Counted from the first letter of the stretch, positions 47,640-59,678 are shown. The stretch: 64,000 bases of DNA from Dromiciops gliroides (GCF_019393635.1 NC_057867.1:3880889-3944888); one strand, 5' to 3'. Translations and numbers: made by a program. Notes: generated from the sequence alone by a model not told the origin.

Positions 47640-48110
47640 GGCTCTTCTTTGCTTGGTGGATCTTGTTTCACTTGATGTGCATGTATTAAATAACGACATT
47701 AAAGTTGTAAAAATGACAAGAGAAACAAGAGCCCCCTCCCCTGCCCCACCCCCTCTCGCAGGCTGGTTCCTTCTTTCTTGCGGTGTCACTGTGGGCTGGC
47801 CATTCCTCCTTCGGAGGGCTTCAAAGCCCATTATTTAGGTCTCAATGATTGTTTTTCTGGCCCCGCAGAAAATCAATTCATTTTCTTTTCTCTTATTCAG
47901 GTCCTCAATTATGCTCTGCAGGCACATTTAATCACTCTGATGTTTGCATTCTGTGGCACTTCAGCTCCACTCCTGCCAATTGGCAGGCAGAGCCAAGCTG
48001 CCTGGCACAATAGCTTCAAAATTCTAACTCAATTAAGGAATCTTTATGGAATTTCCCTCCAAAATAGACTCAGGGATGTAAAGACTCAGGAGCTGAAGAT
48101 GTGCTTCACT
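47640..48110. promoter_or_regulatory. Repeat-free AT-rich block, candidate enhancer
   Basis: About 470 bp without recognisable repeats between repeat-rich flanks. It has many homeodomain-type cores (TTTAATCA, CAATTAAGG, AATCAATTCATTTTC), an octamer-like TTTGCAT and a 16-bp perfect palindrome with NFI half-sites at 47972-47987. It looks like a conserved non-coding element, but conservation cannot be tested here. Confidence 0.3.
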
Positions 48111-49259
48111 TTTCTCTCCAAAGTATCAGACACATAGTGGGTGGAAATGGAAAGAGCTCGTGAGGCTGGGGGGTGAGAGGCCTGGTTCCATCCTCCAGGG
48201 ATCCCTCCCTGAGGATCAGGAGGTAGATAGTGGTACTGTAAAGCACCCAATCAACTTTCCAGGATGGCTGTCCTGTATCTATATGAGATGCCTCATCACC
48301 ATCCCGGGGTTGTAGAGGGGTCCTTGGGCTTGGTGGGGTCAGGCTCAACCAACTATGGCAGAACAACCCCAACAGGAGAGAAGAGGGAGGCTGCCGTGCA
48401 CTCACCTAGGGGTTTGCTCACACTCATCTGGGCCGTGTTGAAGGATCTTCACCTCTGCTAGAGAACCCTGCATGAGACCCTCTGAGCTGCCGCTACCATT
48501 ACATAAGGCCCCGGACAGAGAGACCGAGAGCCAGCCAAGAGGCAAGCCCAAGTAGATTGGGTCTCACCAGAGGTGTGAGGGGCTAAGAGAAAAAGGAAGA
48601 CCTGAGAAGTGGCTGGAATCTGGGGTTCTCCCAGAGAACAGTTCAGTCCAACTACTATATTGAGGGTGGGGGGTGGTCTCTCAGAAGTCCTTGGAGTCAG
48701 AGCTCCTGCAGCAAATCGGTCAAATTGAAGCAGCAGGGAGAGTTGGGATCTTGAGCCAAAGGGAATGAAGGATTTTAGTTTCTGCAGGTACTGGGAATGG
48801 GAGGGGGGGAATGTTCCAGTGCCCTGCCGAGATTGAGCTACGTGTGTGCTTCTTCTAGTGCTAATTAACAACTCCATGTGTACAAAATGTAGGTTGGTCT
48901 CCTTGCTAGAGGAAAAAGGGAAAGGGCTGGCAGCCTTTACAATAGCCCGGATTTAAATTGAAAATGAAGGAGGGAGGTGAGGGGAGAGAAAACTGCCCAC
49001 ATACAACTGCTAAGCCAGACACCACAGAGAGCACAATCATGGGTATTTCTATAGGGCTTTACAACGGGCAAAGCACTTTACATACATTATGTCGCTTGAG
49101 GTCTCAGAAGAGGAACATTCATCATCTTTATGCACATTTGCTGAGCATGGGGAATAAATAAAGAGACTGCTGGGACCCTGTCATGGGACGAGAACCTCAC
49201 TCACTCAAAAGGCAAAGTGAAGTGGGCTGGTCTGTCGAGTGTAGACAGGGCAGCCTCAC

Positions 49260-49431
49260 GAGGAGCAATCACAAATCCCTATGCAGACAGATACTTGCCA
49301 GATGGGGGACCCTGGGCAAGGAATTTCTTCTCTCTGAAGCCTCAGTTTCTGCATCTGTAAAATGGGAATAACATTAGCACCCATCTCACCCAGGGAAAAG
49401 TGCTTCATAAAACTGTCAGCTATTCATTAAA
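49260..49431 (+). repeat. MIR/THER-type fragment
   Basis: GACCCTGGGCAAGGAATTTC, CCTCAGTTTCTGCATCTG and TAAAATGGGAATAACATTAG end directly at the CAG repeat. Confidence 0.6.
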
Positions 49432-49470
49432 GCAGCAGCGGCAGCAGCGGCAGCAGCAGCAGCAGCAGCA
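49432..49470. repeat. (CAG)n trinucleotide repeat
   Basis: Thirteen triplets, two of them CGG variants, with a pure CAG run at the right. It sits at the 3' end of a SINE-type fragment in non-coding sequence. Confidence 0.95.
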
Positions 49471-49784
49471 AGAGATACTGTGGGGAGAGTGTATTATGGG
49501 AGGCTCATAGTACACTCTGAGCTCGAAGAAAAGCTCACAAAGCCAGAAGGAAGCAGGGGACACTAGTGATGGGGGCCTTCAATTAGCCAACCATCTGCTA
49601 GAGCTCTAACTGTCCAAAGTTGGAAGAAGCAACAAGTGGTTTTTATGAATCTCATTCTAGTCGATAATACAAATGGGCTGCCGGAACAGAAATGATAGGA
49701 GCCCTGGGGACCAAGGCCAGTTTGAGGTGGAGCCTTGGCTCTTAAGAGAACAGATGCCCAAAAGTTCAGAGAAAAGCTCAGCAA

Positions 49785-49915
49785 GCAATAAATTGGTGAG
49801 TATTTAGGAAATACTCACTATATGCAGACACTGGGCTAAGCACTTGAGGAGATACCAACATAAAGTTAAAAAATACTTCTTGCCCTCAAAGAGGGCACAA
49901 AAGTCCTTGCTACTG
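49785..49915 (+). mobile_element. Older SINE ('tactatgtgccaggcactgtgc' type)
   Basis: ACTCACTATATGCAGACACT, GGGCTAAGCACTTGAGGAG and CTTGCCCTCAAAGAGG. Confidence 0.6.
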
Positions 49916-50079
49916 TCCAATGGCTCAACATCCAAAAGGAAGGAAGATAACATTGAAGAAGGCCTGAGCACTTGCTTTGTGATTGCCCCTAAGGACTATG
50001 GGGCCTTTATTTCCATCAGACTTACAGCAGAAACCTTCCCTAGGTGTTGTCTCTCCCATTAGAAAGGGAGCTCATTGGA

Positions 50080-50200
50080 ACATCTCACTTTTCTATCTGT
50101 ATCCCTGGGGCTTAGCACAGAGCTTGGCACTTAGTGAGCACTTAATAAACGATTCATTAATTCATTCATTCATTTGTTCAAGGAGCTCACATTCTAACTG
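50080..50200. repeat. Ancient repeat tail
   Basis: ATCTGTATCCCTGGGGCTTA, GCACAGAGCTTGGCAC and GAGCACTTAATAAACGATTC lead into an ATTCATTC tract. A similar tail lies at 46010-46060 (CTCTGTATCTCCAGTGCTTG). Confidence 0.5.
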
Positions 50201-50769
50201 GGGAGATGAGAAAGATCCCATGATTTTTTATGGGGTAAGTTCACTGGAGGGGGACAGGAAGAACACTTTTTTTTAAATGACCAAACCAAGAATAATTCCA
50301 ATGATGATGAAAATGGGAATGGTTCAGTAGATAGATGTGGCTGCATAGGGATCTCACTGAGCAATTTTATATCTTTAAAAGAACTACTGAAGACAGAAGC
50401 AAGGGCAGGGGCCTGAGGGTCAACACAAAAGAGTTGCACCTTGGGGGAAGAGAAAGTACTAGGAAGGTTAATGAGCTGAGGGTGTGTTGTTTCCCTTGGT
50501 CTCTGGGTAGGGCTGGGTTTGAGACTTGTCTTGGACTATGGCACAAAAGTTTCCATGGTAATGGATGACTCTGCCTTGGGAGTGAGTTCTTGGAATCATA
50601 GAATCTGAAAATGACAGAGACCTTGAAGGTCACATTTAGTCCAATCCCCCAAAGTGTGAATCCCCTAAAAAAAATGAGTGTTCATCCTGGAAGACCTCCA
50701 GGGACAGACAGTTTAACTGCATTTTAGGATATCAGAAATGAAGGGGAAGGTTCTACTTATATTAAGTTG

Positions 50770-50880
50770 TGTTGACATATATATACATACACACACATGC
50801 ACATACATATATGTATATATATGTGTATATATGTATATCTCTTTATATTAGGATATAGATATAGATATAAATAAAAATTT
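50770..50880. repeat. (TATATG)n / (TAGATA)n tract
   Basis: AT-rich microsatellite with alternating TATATG and ATAGAT units. Confidence 0.85.
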
Positions 50881-50919
50881 TTTATATTAAGTTAAAAATC
50901 TGCCCAGCCCATTGAAGTT

Positions 50920-51200
50920 TCCACCTATTGTTCCCCTGCCTCCTGAGGTTTCAAGAGAAGGTTGCATCTTTGGTTCAGATAGCAACATCTCAAATTGTAT
51001 CCCTGCTGAGTTTTGCCTTTACTTCGTTCAATGTATATTTTGTGGTTCGGAGTTCCCTTATCAGCCTGGCTGTCTTCTTCTGGACAAGTTCCAGTTTTTC
51101 AATATGACACTAGAGAGCTCCCCAAACAGATTCCCATCTCTGCTTGGAAGAATTACCAATGGTAGCTTCCAAATGTGTAGCAATGGGTCGACCTTGTAGC
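50920..51200 (-). mobile_element. CR1/L3-clade LINE fragment
   Basis: CTTATCAGCCTGGCTGTCTT, CTTCTGGACAAGTTCCAGTT and TTTTCAATATGACACTAG follow the antisense CR1 3' consensus (CCTGGCTGTCCT ... TCTGGACACGCTCCAG ... GTCAATATCC). 5' truncated. Confidence 0.55.
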
Positions 51201-51249
51201 AGGCACTGAATCAATGACAATGGAAAGGCTGATCAATTCAGTGCCCAAG

Positions 51250-51640
51250 AACAAGTACGGGTGCATGCATGAGTATGTATGAGTGTGCAGGTGTGTTTAC
51301 ATGTGTGTGCATTTGTGTGTATGCATGTGAATATTTTGAATGTCTGCATGTGTATGAGTGTGTATGTGTGTGCTTGATAGTGTGTGTATGCATGCATGTT
51401 TGAGAGTGGGTATATGTGTGCAACTATGCATGTGTCTGTGAGTGCATATGTGTGTGTATATGTGTGTATGTGTGAACGTGCATGCATGTGTGTATGTGTG
51501 AGCGTGCATGCATGTGTGTATGAGTGAGCGTGCATGCATGTGTGTATGAATGTGCATAGCTATGTGTGCATGTGTGTATGTGTGAGCGTGCATGCATGTG
51601 TGTATGAATGTGCATAGCTATGTGTGCATGTGTGTGTCAG
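51250..51640. repeat. TG-rich minisatellite with 26-bp unit
   Basis: TGTGTG/TGCATG sequence. In its right half, units like GTGTGAGCGTGCATGCATGT recur every 26 bp, and one longer segment (ATGAATGTGCATAGCTATGT) is itself duplicated. His/Thr-rich open frames on the minus strand are artefacts. Confidence 0.93.
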
Positions 51641-52439
51641 ATGGGGATTTTTGTGAAGGGTGAGCTCAGAGTAGACAGAAGACTATGTGTTTGATTTAGC
51701 AATTAGTGATTGAAGTAAAAGCTCTTAAGTGTGTGAGTAAATGGGACTATGGGGGTGACTCAGAAAGTGGGCAAAGCCAGAGTCTCAGCAGTGTTCAAGG
51801 GGGCTCAGAAAGAGCCCTTTCTCAGATCCCATTCAGGTGCCTTCTGGGGCTGGTCCTGCCCTCTATGTTACTCTCCCCACTTTTCCCTTCAGCAAGAGAG
51901 ACAGATTTGTCCTTGCTTTCAAGCTCCTCACAAAGTGGCAGGGGCTGCTTTGGGAAAGGCAGAGGCCGGGCCAAGCCGTCTGGTTGGGAATGTTGTCGAG
52001 GGATTCCTGTTTGGGTACAGGCGGCACAATTGGCCCTCTATGGTCTCTCCCAGCGGGGTTTGCCATGTTGAGTTCAATAATTCCTGTCCCCCCCACCCCA
52101 TTCCATTGGACTTAAAGAGGCTAAGGTGTGGAGGGGAAAGAGGAGTAAATCCAGTTTCAGACAACTGTGCTCTTTCATCTAGTTTCAGTAAACAGGGAAC
52201 CAGTGCTTAATTAAGCATAAAGAGACTTCCAAGGGTCCTTCAGAAGTTCTTGGACTGTACTAAATAATACCCTCACCCTCCAGGGGTGATCACGGCTGGG
52301 GACGGGGGTGGGAGAATTATGCCTAGAAAGACAACTTTTATTTTTTCCTCAGAAAGGAGAGAAAGGGCTCCCCCCTCCCCCAGATTGTCCCCTTGAGGGG
52401 ATAGGGCTGGAGAGCTATGGAGGAAGGAGCGTGAGGACC

Positions 52440-52830
52440 CGGACCTCACACTCAGCAAATTGGCCAAGATGATAAAAGAGAGGAATAGGCAATATCAGGA
52501 GGGTTTGGGGCATAATTGGTGCCTTGAGACAATTTGGAAAAATACTCAGAAAGTGGTGAAAATTTCTAGCCTCTGACCCAGAGATTCCACTTTGGGGCAT
52601 AAACTCCAAGAAGGTCAATGAGAGAAAGAACCCCCCCACACCATGTAGCAAAAGATGGGGTGTCCCAAAAGGCCTTCAGAAACCCTACATTGCTAACACC
52701 ATTTTGACTTGTTACAAAGAACTGGAACCCAAGTAGATGCTCATTGGCTCAATACATGATGTAACAGAAGATTACTGGCCTATAAGAAATGAGGAACATG
52801 ATGAAGGCAGAGAAGCCAGCATTCTTCATT
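52440..52830 (+). mobile_element. L1 3' end fragment
   Basis: TTGAGACAATTTGGAAAAAT, AGAGATTCCACTTTGGGGC, AACTGGAACCCAAGTAGATG and CTGGCCTATAAGAAATGAGG follow the order of the L1 3' end also seen at 63620. Internally deleted and diverged. Confidence 0.65.
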
Positions 52831-52989
52831 CCCAGGGCTCTAGCTCTCTGTGTTCTCTGCTACCTGTCTTAAGGCCTACATTATTGAGCATTTACTCATG
52901 GGCCACGTTGGCTTGCTCACTCATGGTTTCATGTGTGATCTTCTTGTCCCTCCCTGGGGATTTGGTAGGGGGCCAAATCTTCATCTTCT

Positions 52990-53170
52990 CTTGTAGCTCC
53001 CACCATGACTAGCAATTTTTTATTTGGATGGGAACTCTAAAGTTCATCTAACTGGAACTCCCTAATTTGACAGAGAAAGACACCAAGGCTCAGAGAGGGC
53101 CAGGCCCTAGCCTGCCCAAGGTCACCACCTATTGAGTGCTCAGATCTTCTGATGCCTCACCCACTACATC
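52990..53170 (-). repeat. MIR-type fragment
   Basis: CTAATTTGACAGAGAAAGAC, CAAGGCTCAGAGAGGGCC and CTGCCCAAGGTCACCACC. Confidence 0.6.
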
Positions 53171-55429
53171 TGGGCTAATGGGTCTTGCAGAGGTCCAGGA
53201 TCTCTGAGGAGAATGCTCCGGTCTTCTGCCATGTTTTCAGGACTGAGTGTCCCTTCCAACTCGAAAAATCCCTGATTCTCCAGTATGTCTATAATGGAAA
53301 TGCCAGAAAACCAAGACAAATGGAGAAAGCAGGTTGTTGGTTCTTTCATTTTCTTTCAGGATACAAGAGGGAGAAGAGTGCCTGAGCAGTGGGGCAGCCC
53401 CCTGAGGAACCAAACAGGAGGAAGGAAGGGGCTTGGGAGGCAAGTTGGGGTAATTCTTTCAGGTGCCTTTGAAGCCAATATGAATGAATGGGTGAGGAGT
53501 AAGCCAAGGAAAAGAGGAAGGATGGAGGTGGGCGGGAGGTGGGAGCTGGGGGGCAGCGATGGAGGAAGCAACGGGAGCCATCTACAGAATCCACGAAAAC
53601 AGAGTCAGGATTGCTTCAGCTCTCTTGCCCCATGGTCATCTGAGACTCCCTGTAGCCTGAGCCCATCAGCTTGGCCTTGGCACCAACACAGTGCCCTTAA
53701 AGCTTATTAGGAAAGGAGAGAAACAGAGGGAGGGAACAGAATCACACCAGACTGGAAGTATTACAACAGCTTCTTGGGACTAAAACCAAATCTGCCTTGG
53801 GCATGTCCAGACTTGACTGACTGATAGTCTCAGGAAGAATCTCAGTCCCAGCTCCCCAAAGCTGGTCCTAGCTGAATCTGTTTCATTGGAAGCTCACAGG
53901 GGGATGTTGTTGCTGCTGGTGCTGGAGCAGAAAGGTGAGTGAGTTCCCTCCACTGTTTCCCAGCCTTCACCTGGGCCCTGTCGGGCTGATGTGGGAGAAC
54001 ATGGGGCAGGCAGGGGCGGCAAAGCCTTGTTTCTGTTCCTAGAGCCAAGACCGTGGTCACTGGTTTCTGTTGTACTCCAGCTCTGGGAGGGGGGCAATCA
54101 TGGAAGCCTTGCAAGGCCTGTTAGGGAGAGGGTTAGCTAGTAAGCAGCACAGCCGGGATCTGGTTCAATTTGCTTCCAGCTTCCCCTTTACTACTTCTCT
54201 TCTGTTCTGAGAGACCTTGGTTTGTTTTTTAAATCTCCTGTTAGGATGCTTCTGTGGCATTTAAAAGGAATGGCCCATGTGCACCCACGTCTCTACCTGG
54301 GCCCATGGACTTGCATGCAGATGTGATGATCAAGACTGATTTTTTTCCTCTTTCTGCTGTCTGGCTATGTGAGGGACTACTAAGCTGGAGGGGAGGGAGT
54401 CAGCCTGAGTCTGGGTCTGAAAGGTGTACATGATGGCATGGTAATGAAGGTGGGAGGTCCAAAGCAGTGGGGACCAGGCACTGCCCCATGGGAGTTGGAC
54501 CAGCTGATGCCTAAGGTGCTTGCCAATGCTGACCAGGAAGCAGCCATGAGCTGCAGGGTCAAGAAGGAGGAAGAGTCCAGTTCAGATCAGGAAGCCAGGA
54601 TTTCAGGGCCAGTGACTTGTTGGCTTGGCATATTTGGAGTGGCAAAAGAAGAATGGGAGGAATAGAGCAGACTCCTGGTCTTACTGGAGAGAATGCTATT
54701 AACACAGTTAATAAATGGTCAACATTTAAAGCTCCCCACCCCCCACCCCCCGCCGCCCCTGCCACACACAAACCGGCCTCCCAACAAACAGTTCTTTGCA
54801 CATGGATGTGGCCTCCCTTTTCAGGTTAAGCTCTTCCCCAAAGCCAGAGAGGAGTAAAGTGTGAGAGCCGCTATGTTCTCTGTTATTTTCTGGGAAGGGG
54901 TCAGGAATATCACTTACCGGGATTAGCCACATGGTCACTCTGGACAGGATTACAGCAAAGTTCTGCAAATAATTGAAATCCTCAAATGAATATTAAGGGA
55001 CAACCCCAACCTTGAGTCCAGCGGAAAATAGGCACCCAGAGAAGGAGCTGAGGAGTTTCTGGCCTTTCCCCAGTGCCCTGTGGAGTGCCTGAGCCACAGG
55101 TAGGAAACCTGCCTTCATCTGAAGTCTTTTTCATTCTCATCCCTCTCCACCTGCTTGCACTTATGGAGCCCTGGGCCCTCCTGATGACAAACAGACTCCC
55201 TGACTATCATTCCTGCCATTGGTTGCACTTGCATTCACACCCCAGCCCCTAACTCACTGATCCTGGAAGACTCCTTGTTCCCCATTGCCACTTCCAGGTG
55301 CTCCCTCTCCCACCATCACCTAGTAAACTCTCCTCTTCTGAAGTTCATTTGCGCCCATGTTGACCACCCAATGGAAATTCTGAGAGCTATCTCCAAGACA
55401 ATCTCCTTCCTTTCTTAAAATAGTTCAGG

Positions 55430-55960
55430 GCCTGGCTCACAGTTTCTCTCCTCCAAAATTCCTGTGCTCATACTAGAGGACTTCAACACATATAATGATA
55501 CTCTCTCCCACACCCTGCAGCTTGCTAATTTCCCACAATCCACTCCTCTATGTCACCTCAGCTACACATAGAGATGGTCAGTATTACCCAGAAAAGAGCC
55601 GCTTCCCTGTTTGCGAACTCTGAAATGCCCCTTTCTGGTCACAATCTGTTGTCATTCCTCCTCTCTCTCTGCCTTGCATTCCCCACCCCTGCTCTTCATC
55701 CTCACCATGACCTCCAACCCCTGCACCCCTCAATTCTTTCCTAGGGCAGCATCTTCAATGAATACACTCTTCCCCCTTCCCTATCTTGATGCTTTGGTGA
55801 ACCAGTTCAATTCTACACTGTCTTCTCTTGAGTCTCTCACACTTTGTCCCATTGAAGATCCTGCCCTGACAAGCCCTAGTCTTGGATTACTCCCACCACT
55901 GCTTACCCTCACTCCTATTCACATGTTGCTTATCATAGCTAGAAACAATAAGATTTCTGT
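55430..55960 (+). mobile_element. Possible L2/CR1-clade LINE ORF2 fragment
   Basis: A plus-strand frame reads IPVLILEDFNTYNDTLSHTL, which resembles the (G)DFN motif of the endonuclease of CR1/L2-type LINEs. Later SGHNLLSFL (about 55640) fits the following SDHN-type block. The two lie in different frames, so the copy is decayed. Low confidence. Confidence 0.35.
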
Positions 55961-56289
55961 CACATAGTCTCACCTGGGTCTTCACTGGGGTAGGGGAATC
56001 CTTCCACACTGCCCTCATCCATTCAGTATCAGAATTATTTCTGCAGATAAGACATTAATGCAGTGGGTACCACATAAGGGCCCAATGGAGAACACCCCTA
56101 GAATGTCCAATGTGTGTCCTTCCAGGATTTGGTCCAAATGAAGTCTTTAAGGAGCTCATGTAGAGAAGAAGAAACTGGCACAGAATGAAAGGGGGAGAAA
56201 TTTGTCCCAAATCACACAAGGACTAAGTAGCTGAATCAGGATTGGAACCCGGATCCTCTAATTCCACTTGACCATAAAGGAGGGACCAC

Positions 56290-56480
56290 AGGACTTAGAA
56301 CTGGAAGGGAGGAACCTTAGGGATACCTAGTCCAGTCCCCTCCATTTTGGACCTGAGGAGAAAGTAACTTGTCCAGGGCCCCAGAGATCATGAGGAACAG
56401 AGTTGGAATTTGAACCCCAGTCTTGTGACTCCCAATGCAACGCCTTTCACACAATGCCACACTGCCTCTCTGAGGTCTTT
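56290..56480 (-). repeat. MIR-type SINE
   Basis: CTTAGAACTGGAAGGGAGG, ACCTAGTCCAGTCCCCTCC, GTAACTTGTCCAGGGCC and TTTGAACCCCAGTCTTGTG. Confidence 0.65.
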
Positions 56481-56509
56481 GAATAGGAATTGGTGTTTGT
56501 TAACTCATT

Positions 56510-57110
56510 TCTAAGGGAAAAACAAATCTCTCTCTGCTGCATTTGAACAGAAATGGTATTTGTCCGTTCTCTCTGGAGAGAGGGCATTATGTGCTCTCAA
56601 TAGCAATGCTGTTGGGAGAGAAATAAACTGGGGAAATCTAAATTCTGGAAAAATGGGAGGGAGGGAAGAGAACAAAGCATTTTGAGATTTGTCACCTTTC
56701 AAAGAGGCTCTCAAAAACAATCTGCGGGCCCCATTAGCAGCGAGCAATACTGATTAAGAGACTCTTAGGAAGAGTCTGGATGCAGACCAAGGGCCGAGAA
56801 TGGAAGGGCTTTGTAGAGGCCCTGACTAGAGGATGGCTTTCACAGGTCACTGACAAAGAACTCCACATGCTTAATTGAAACGAAAATGCCCAAGACTGTG
56901 CTGCTTGCCCATAATGGATTTCTTTTTGGGTGGAGGGAGGAAGCGGGGAAGAGGTGGTGGGTGGATGGACGGACGGGCAGAAATGATTTGCTGGCTTAGT
57001 TCACCAAAGAGGATGAGGGGAAAAAAAGGAACCTCGCAGAATGGCAGAAGAACCTGTAGAATCTCCCCATATTTGCATCTCCCCCTAGGATGTCTCCCCC
57101 AGCACAAACT
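56510..57110. promoter_or_regulatory. Repeat-free block, candidate regulatory element
   Basis: No recognisable repeats. Contains a palindromic CTTTCAAAG (TCF/LEF-like), GCATTTGAACAG, a TTAATTGAAACG and several ATTAG/TTAAT cores. Regulatory role is a guess from composition. Confidence 0.2.
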
Positions 57111-57479
57111 CCCACCCGGGTCCCCTAAAACTGCTGGCTCTTGTCCAAAGGGTCATTTACGAGCAAGACTCTGGAGCAGGAAGCTTCCACCCACTGCACT
57201 AAAGCCAGAGCAGTGATGACAAGGAGCTATCCGCCCAGACTCCCCCAAATCCAACTGAGGCTAGATAGAACACATCGCAGGGGGAGTGCCAACAGTTCTG
57301 ACTCGTTTGTCCAGGTGTGGGAATGCCGAACCAACATTCAGGGCATAATGTTATGATAATAATGTTATAGCATCGATGTGCTATGTTCCCCACACTCTTA
57401 CCCTTCGAGCCCAACCTTTGTAGAACAAGGGAGATCAGGGTGGATGCGTTCTAAATTCTCTTTGAGTTCCAAGAGCCTT

Positions 57480-57700
57480 TGTGCCTGAATGAGAGTTGGC
57501 CTCAGACTAAAAACAGGGTTAACTGCAGGACTGTAGGTCTCACTTTGGCCTCCTTTGCATCATCCTCTAACCAACTAAGCCAGACAATGGCAACTCTAAG
57601 TGACAGCAGCTGCTGGCCTAATAAGACTTGGCCATATAAACCACTTCTCATGCCAGCCAGGTATTTTCTTGTCTTGTTTACAACATTTTACAAAAAGTAC
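57480..57700. promoter_or_regulatory. Repeat-free block with CArG-like site
   Basis: GGCCATATAAACC near 57630 is a near-match to the SRF site, next to GGCCTAATAAGACTTGG. No CpG island. Weak evidence. Confidence 0.15.
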
Positions 57701-57904
57701 CTGGTCTAAGAAAAGGGGGGGAGGGGAGGAGGAAGGCTGTGAGACGCACGAGATTTCATTTGAATCTTCCCCAGTGTAAGGCTAACAAAAGTATTTGCAC
57801 AAGTAAAAGCAATGCAGCTAGAATAAGAATGGAAGCTGTGAAATGAGGGGAAATATTTTATATTGATCATCTCTGATAAAATTCTGATATCCTAAATATG
57901 TAGA

Positions 57905-57980
57905 TAATTGAATATATATACATATTCAATTGTGTATATAGATATACATATCTATACACACATATACACACACACACATA
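57905..57980. repeat. (TATA)n/(CA)n tract
   Basis: ATATATATACATATTCAATT and CACACATATACACACACAC alternate. Confidence 0.85.
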
Positions 57981-58204
57981 TGTATATGGCTAAGAGCCAT
58001 TCTCTGTGACATAAAGTGGTTAAAGGATATGAATAGTTTTCAAAAGAAGAAATGCAAAAGATTAACCATAAAAAATGCTCAAAATACTACTAATAAATGG
58101 GGCAGACTCTGGCAAGTAGGGTACCAGCATCTCAAGGGGCCTTGTACTTTGAAGGACCCTGCTCATCATAGACACAAAAATTATTAAGATAAAAATGAAA
58201 TGTT

Positions 58205-58350
58205 TGGGGGCAGCTAGGTGGCACAGTGGATAAAGCACCGGCCCTGGATTCAGGAGGACCTGAGTTCAAATCCAGCCTCAGACACTTGACACTTACTAGC
58301 TGTGTGACCCTGGGCAAGTCACTTAACCCCCATTGCCCTGCAAAAAAAGA
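58205..58350 (+). mobile_element. Marsupial SINE, full length
   Basis: GGGGGCAGCTAGGTGGCAC head and an A-rich tail. A direct repeat AAATGTT at the ends is consistent with a target duplication. Confidence 0.93.
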
Positions 58351-58837
58351 AATGTTCAGAATAAAACAAAATACTTATTAATGCCCTGAATAATGACGCA
58401 AATATGACCTTATTTGTATGGGATATATGGTCTCTGGGTATATCTGAATATACCTAAATGATGTGAGTCAACTGTTCTGGATATGTGGTACAAAGATGCC
58501 ATGAAGACAGAAGAAGTAGTTCTGGCCTGAAGCAACTGTTGCCATCTCTGTGCTTACTCAGTTCTACTCCCAGCTTTAGGGGCCTGCTATTTTGTGCCAG
58601 GACAAGGGGCTGAACCCTGGGTCAGGACCAAGCACTGGGGACAGGGTCATGTGGACTAAGTCAACATGATTTTTCTGGCTGTCTTCTTGGTGTAGGACAG
58701 TAATTTATTAGTTGCTAAGTCCTTCTCTCCAAGGGCAGGCTGAGGCAGGTATGTGGATGTAGGACTAGCCAGCTGAAACCCGGGTCCTACTCTGAGTACC
58801 TCTTTCCTTCCTACCCCTAAAGGCACGGGCAGGAAGT

Positions 58838-58948
58838 TTGTTGTTGTTAAGTGACTTGCCCAGAGTCACACAGCTAGTAAGTGTCTGAAGCTGGATTAAA
58901 CTCAGGTCTTCCTCACTACAAGTCCAGCTTAACTGCACCACATAGAAT
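58838..58948 (-). mobile_element. Marsupial SINE, partial
   Basis: GTTAAGTGACTTGCCCAGAG, CACACAGCTAGTAAGTGTCT and CTTAACTGCACCACATAG; internal differences suggest an older copy. Confidence 0.8.
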
Positions 58949-59523
58949 AGATATCTTACTCACAGTCTTCATAACCTCAGAAATGGTAAATTGGTACTTG
59001 GAAACTCACTTTTTGCTCTTTGGTGATGCGGGGTGGGGGAAGAAGTAGTGGACAGAATCTGCCAGGAGGCGAAATTTAGCTCCATGAAGGAGGAGTAGCT
59101 TGGCTTGGAGCAGGTCCGCCCCTGGCAAATGCTGGCTGTGTGATTGTGGGCAAGTCGCTTCAACGCTCAGGGCCCTAGATCAGTATTCTAACTCTTTTTC
59201 CCCTGTTTATTTATTCTATTATTGGTTTTTTCTTTTTGAAAAACTGGGATAATTAACTCTTTTGTGTCATGAAGTTTACATTTATCATTTCTTGACTTCC
59301 AGCTCTGGAAAACCAGGCTTTGAAAAAACCCATTGGGATTCAAATGGAGTTAGCTACTTGACTATGCCTTTAAACCCAATTCACTCTGGCTTTCACTGAC
59401 TGGCCAATAATAGGTCCCAGCCTATTGCTCATTGTTTGGGTTTTGATGGCTCAGAGTAAGTGTAAATAGAAATTGTTTCTGTTCTCTCAGAAACTCTGAG
59501 CATCTTCCCCTCCTAGATCTAGT

Positions 59524-59678
59524 CCTTTTTTTTTTTTTTTGGTCGGGGCAGTGAGGGTTAAGTGACTTGCCCAGGGTCACACAGCTAGTAAGTGTCAAGT
59601 GTCTGAGGCCGGATTTGAACTCAGGTCCTCCTGAATCCAGGGGCAGTGCCTTATCTACTGCGCCACCTAACTGCCCCC
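59524..59678 (-). mobile_element. Marsupial SINE, full length
   Basis: A T-run (A-tail), GCAGTGAGGGTTAAGTGAC and TGCGCCACCTAACTGCCCCC. Close to the consensus of the young copies. Confidence 0.93.

Larger units (their letters stand above)
48111..55420. other. Upstream intergenic region, part 3
   Basis: No gene is supported. Recognised: a CAG tract, older SINE pieces, a CR1/L3 fragment, the TG minisatellite, an L1 3' fragment and MIR pieces (listed). Nothing recognised at 48130-49030, 50210-50590, 51650-52430 and 53300-55420, where open frames are short and unremarkable. Confidence 0.6.

Noticed and set aside
47778-48137. 119-codon plus-strand frame (LIQVLNYALQAHLITLMFAF)
   Set aside because: AT-rich block with no splice or start context and no domain; better read as non-coding.
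51233-51615. His/Thr-rich frames on the minus strand
   Set aside because: Translation of the TG minisatellite.
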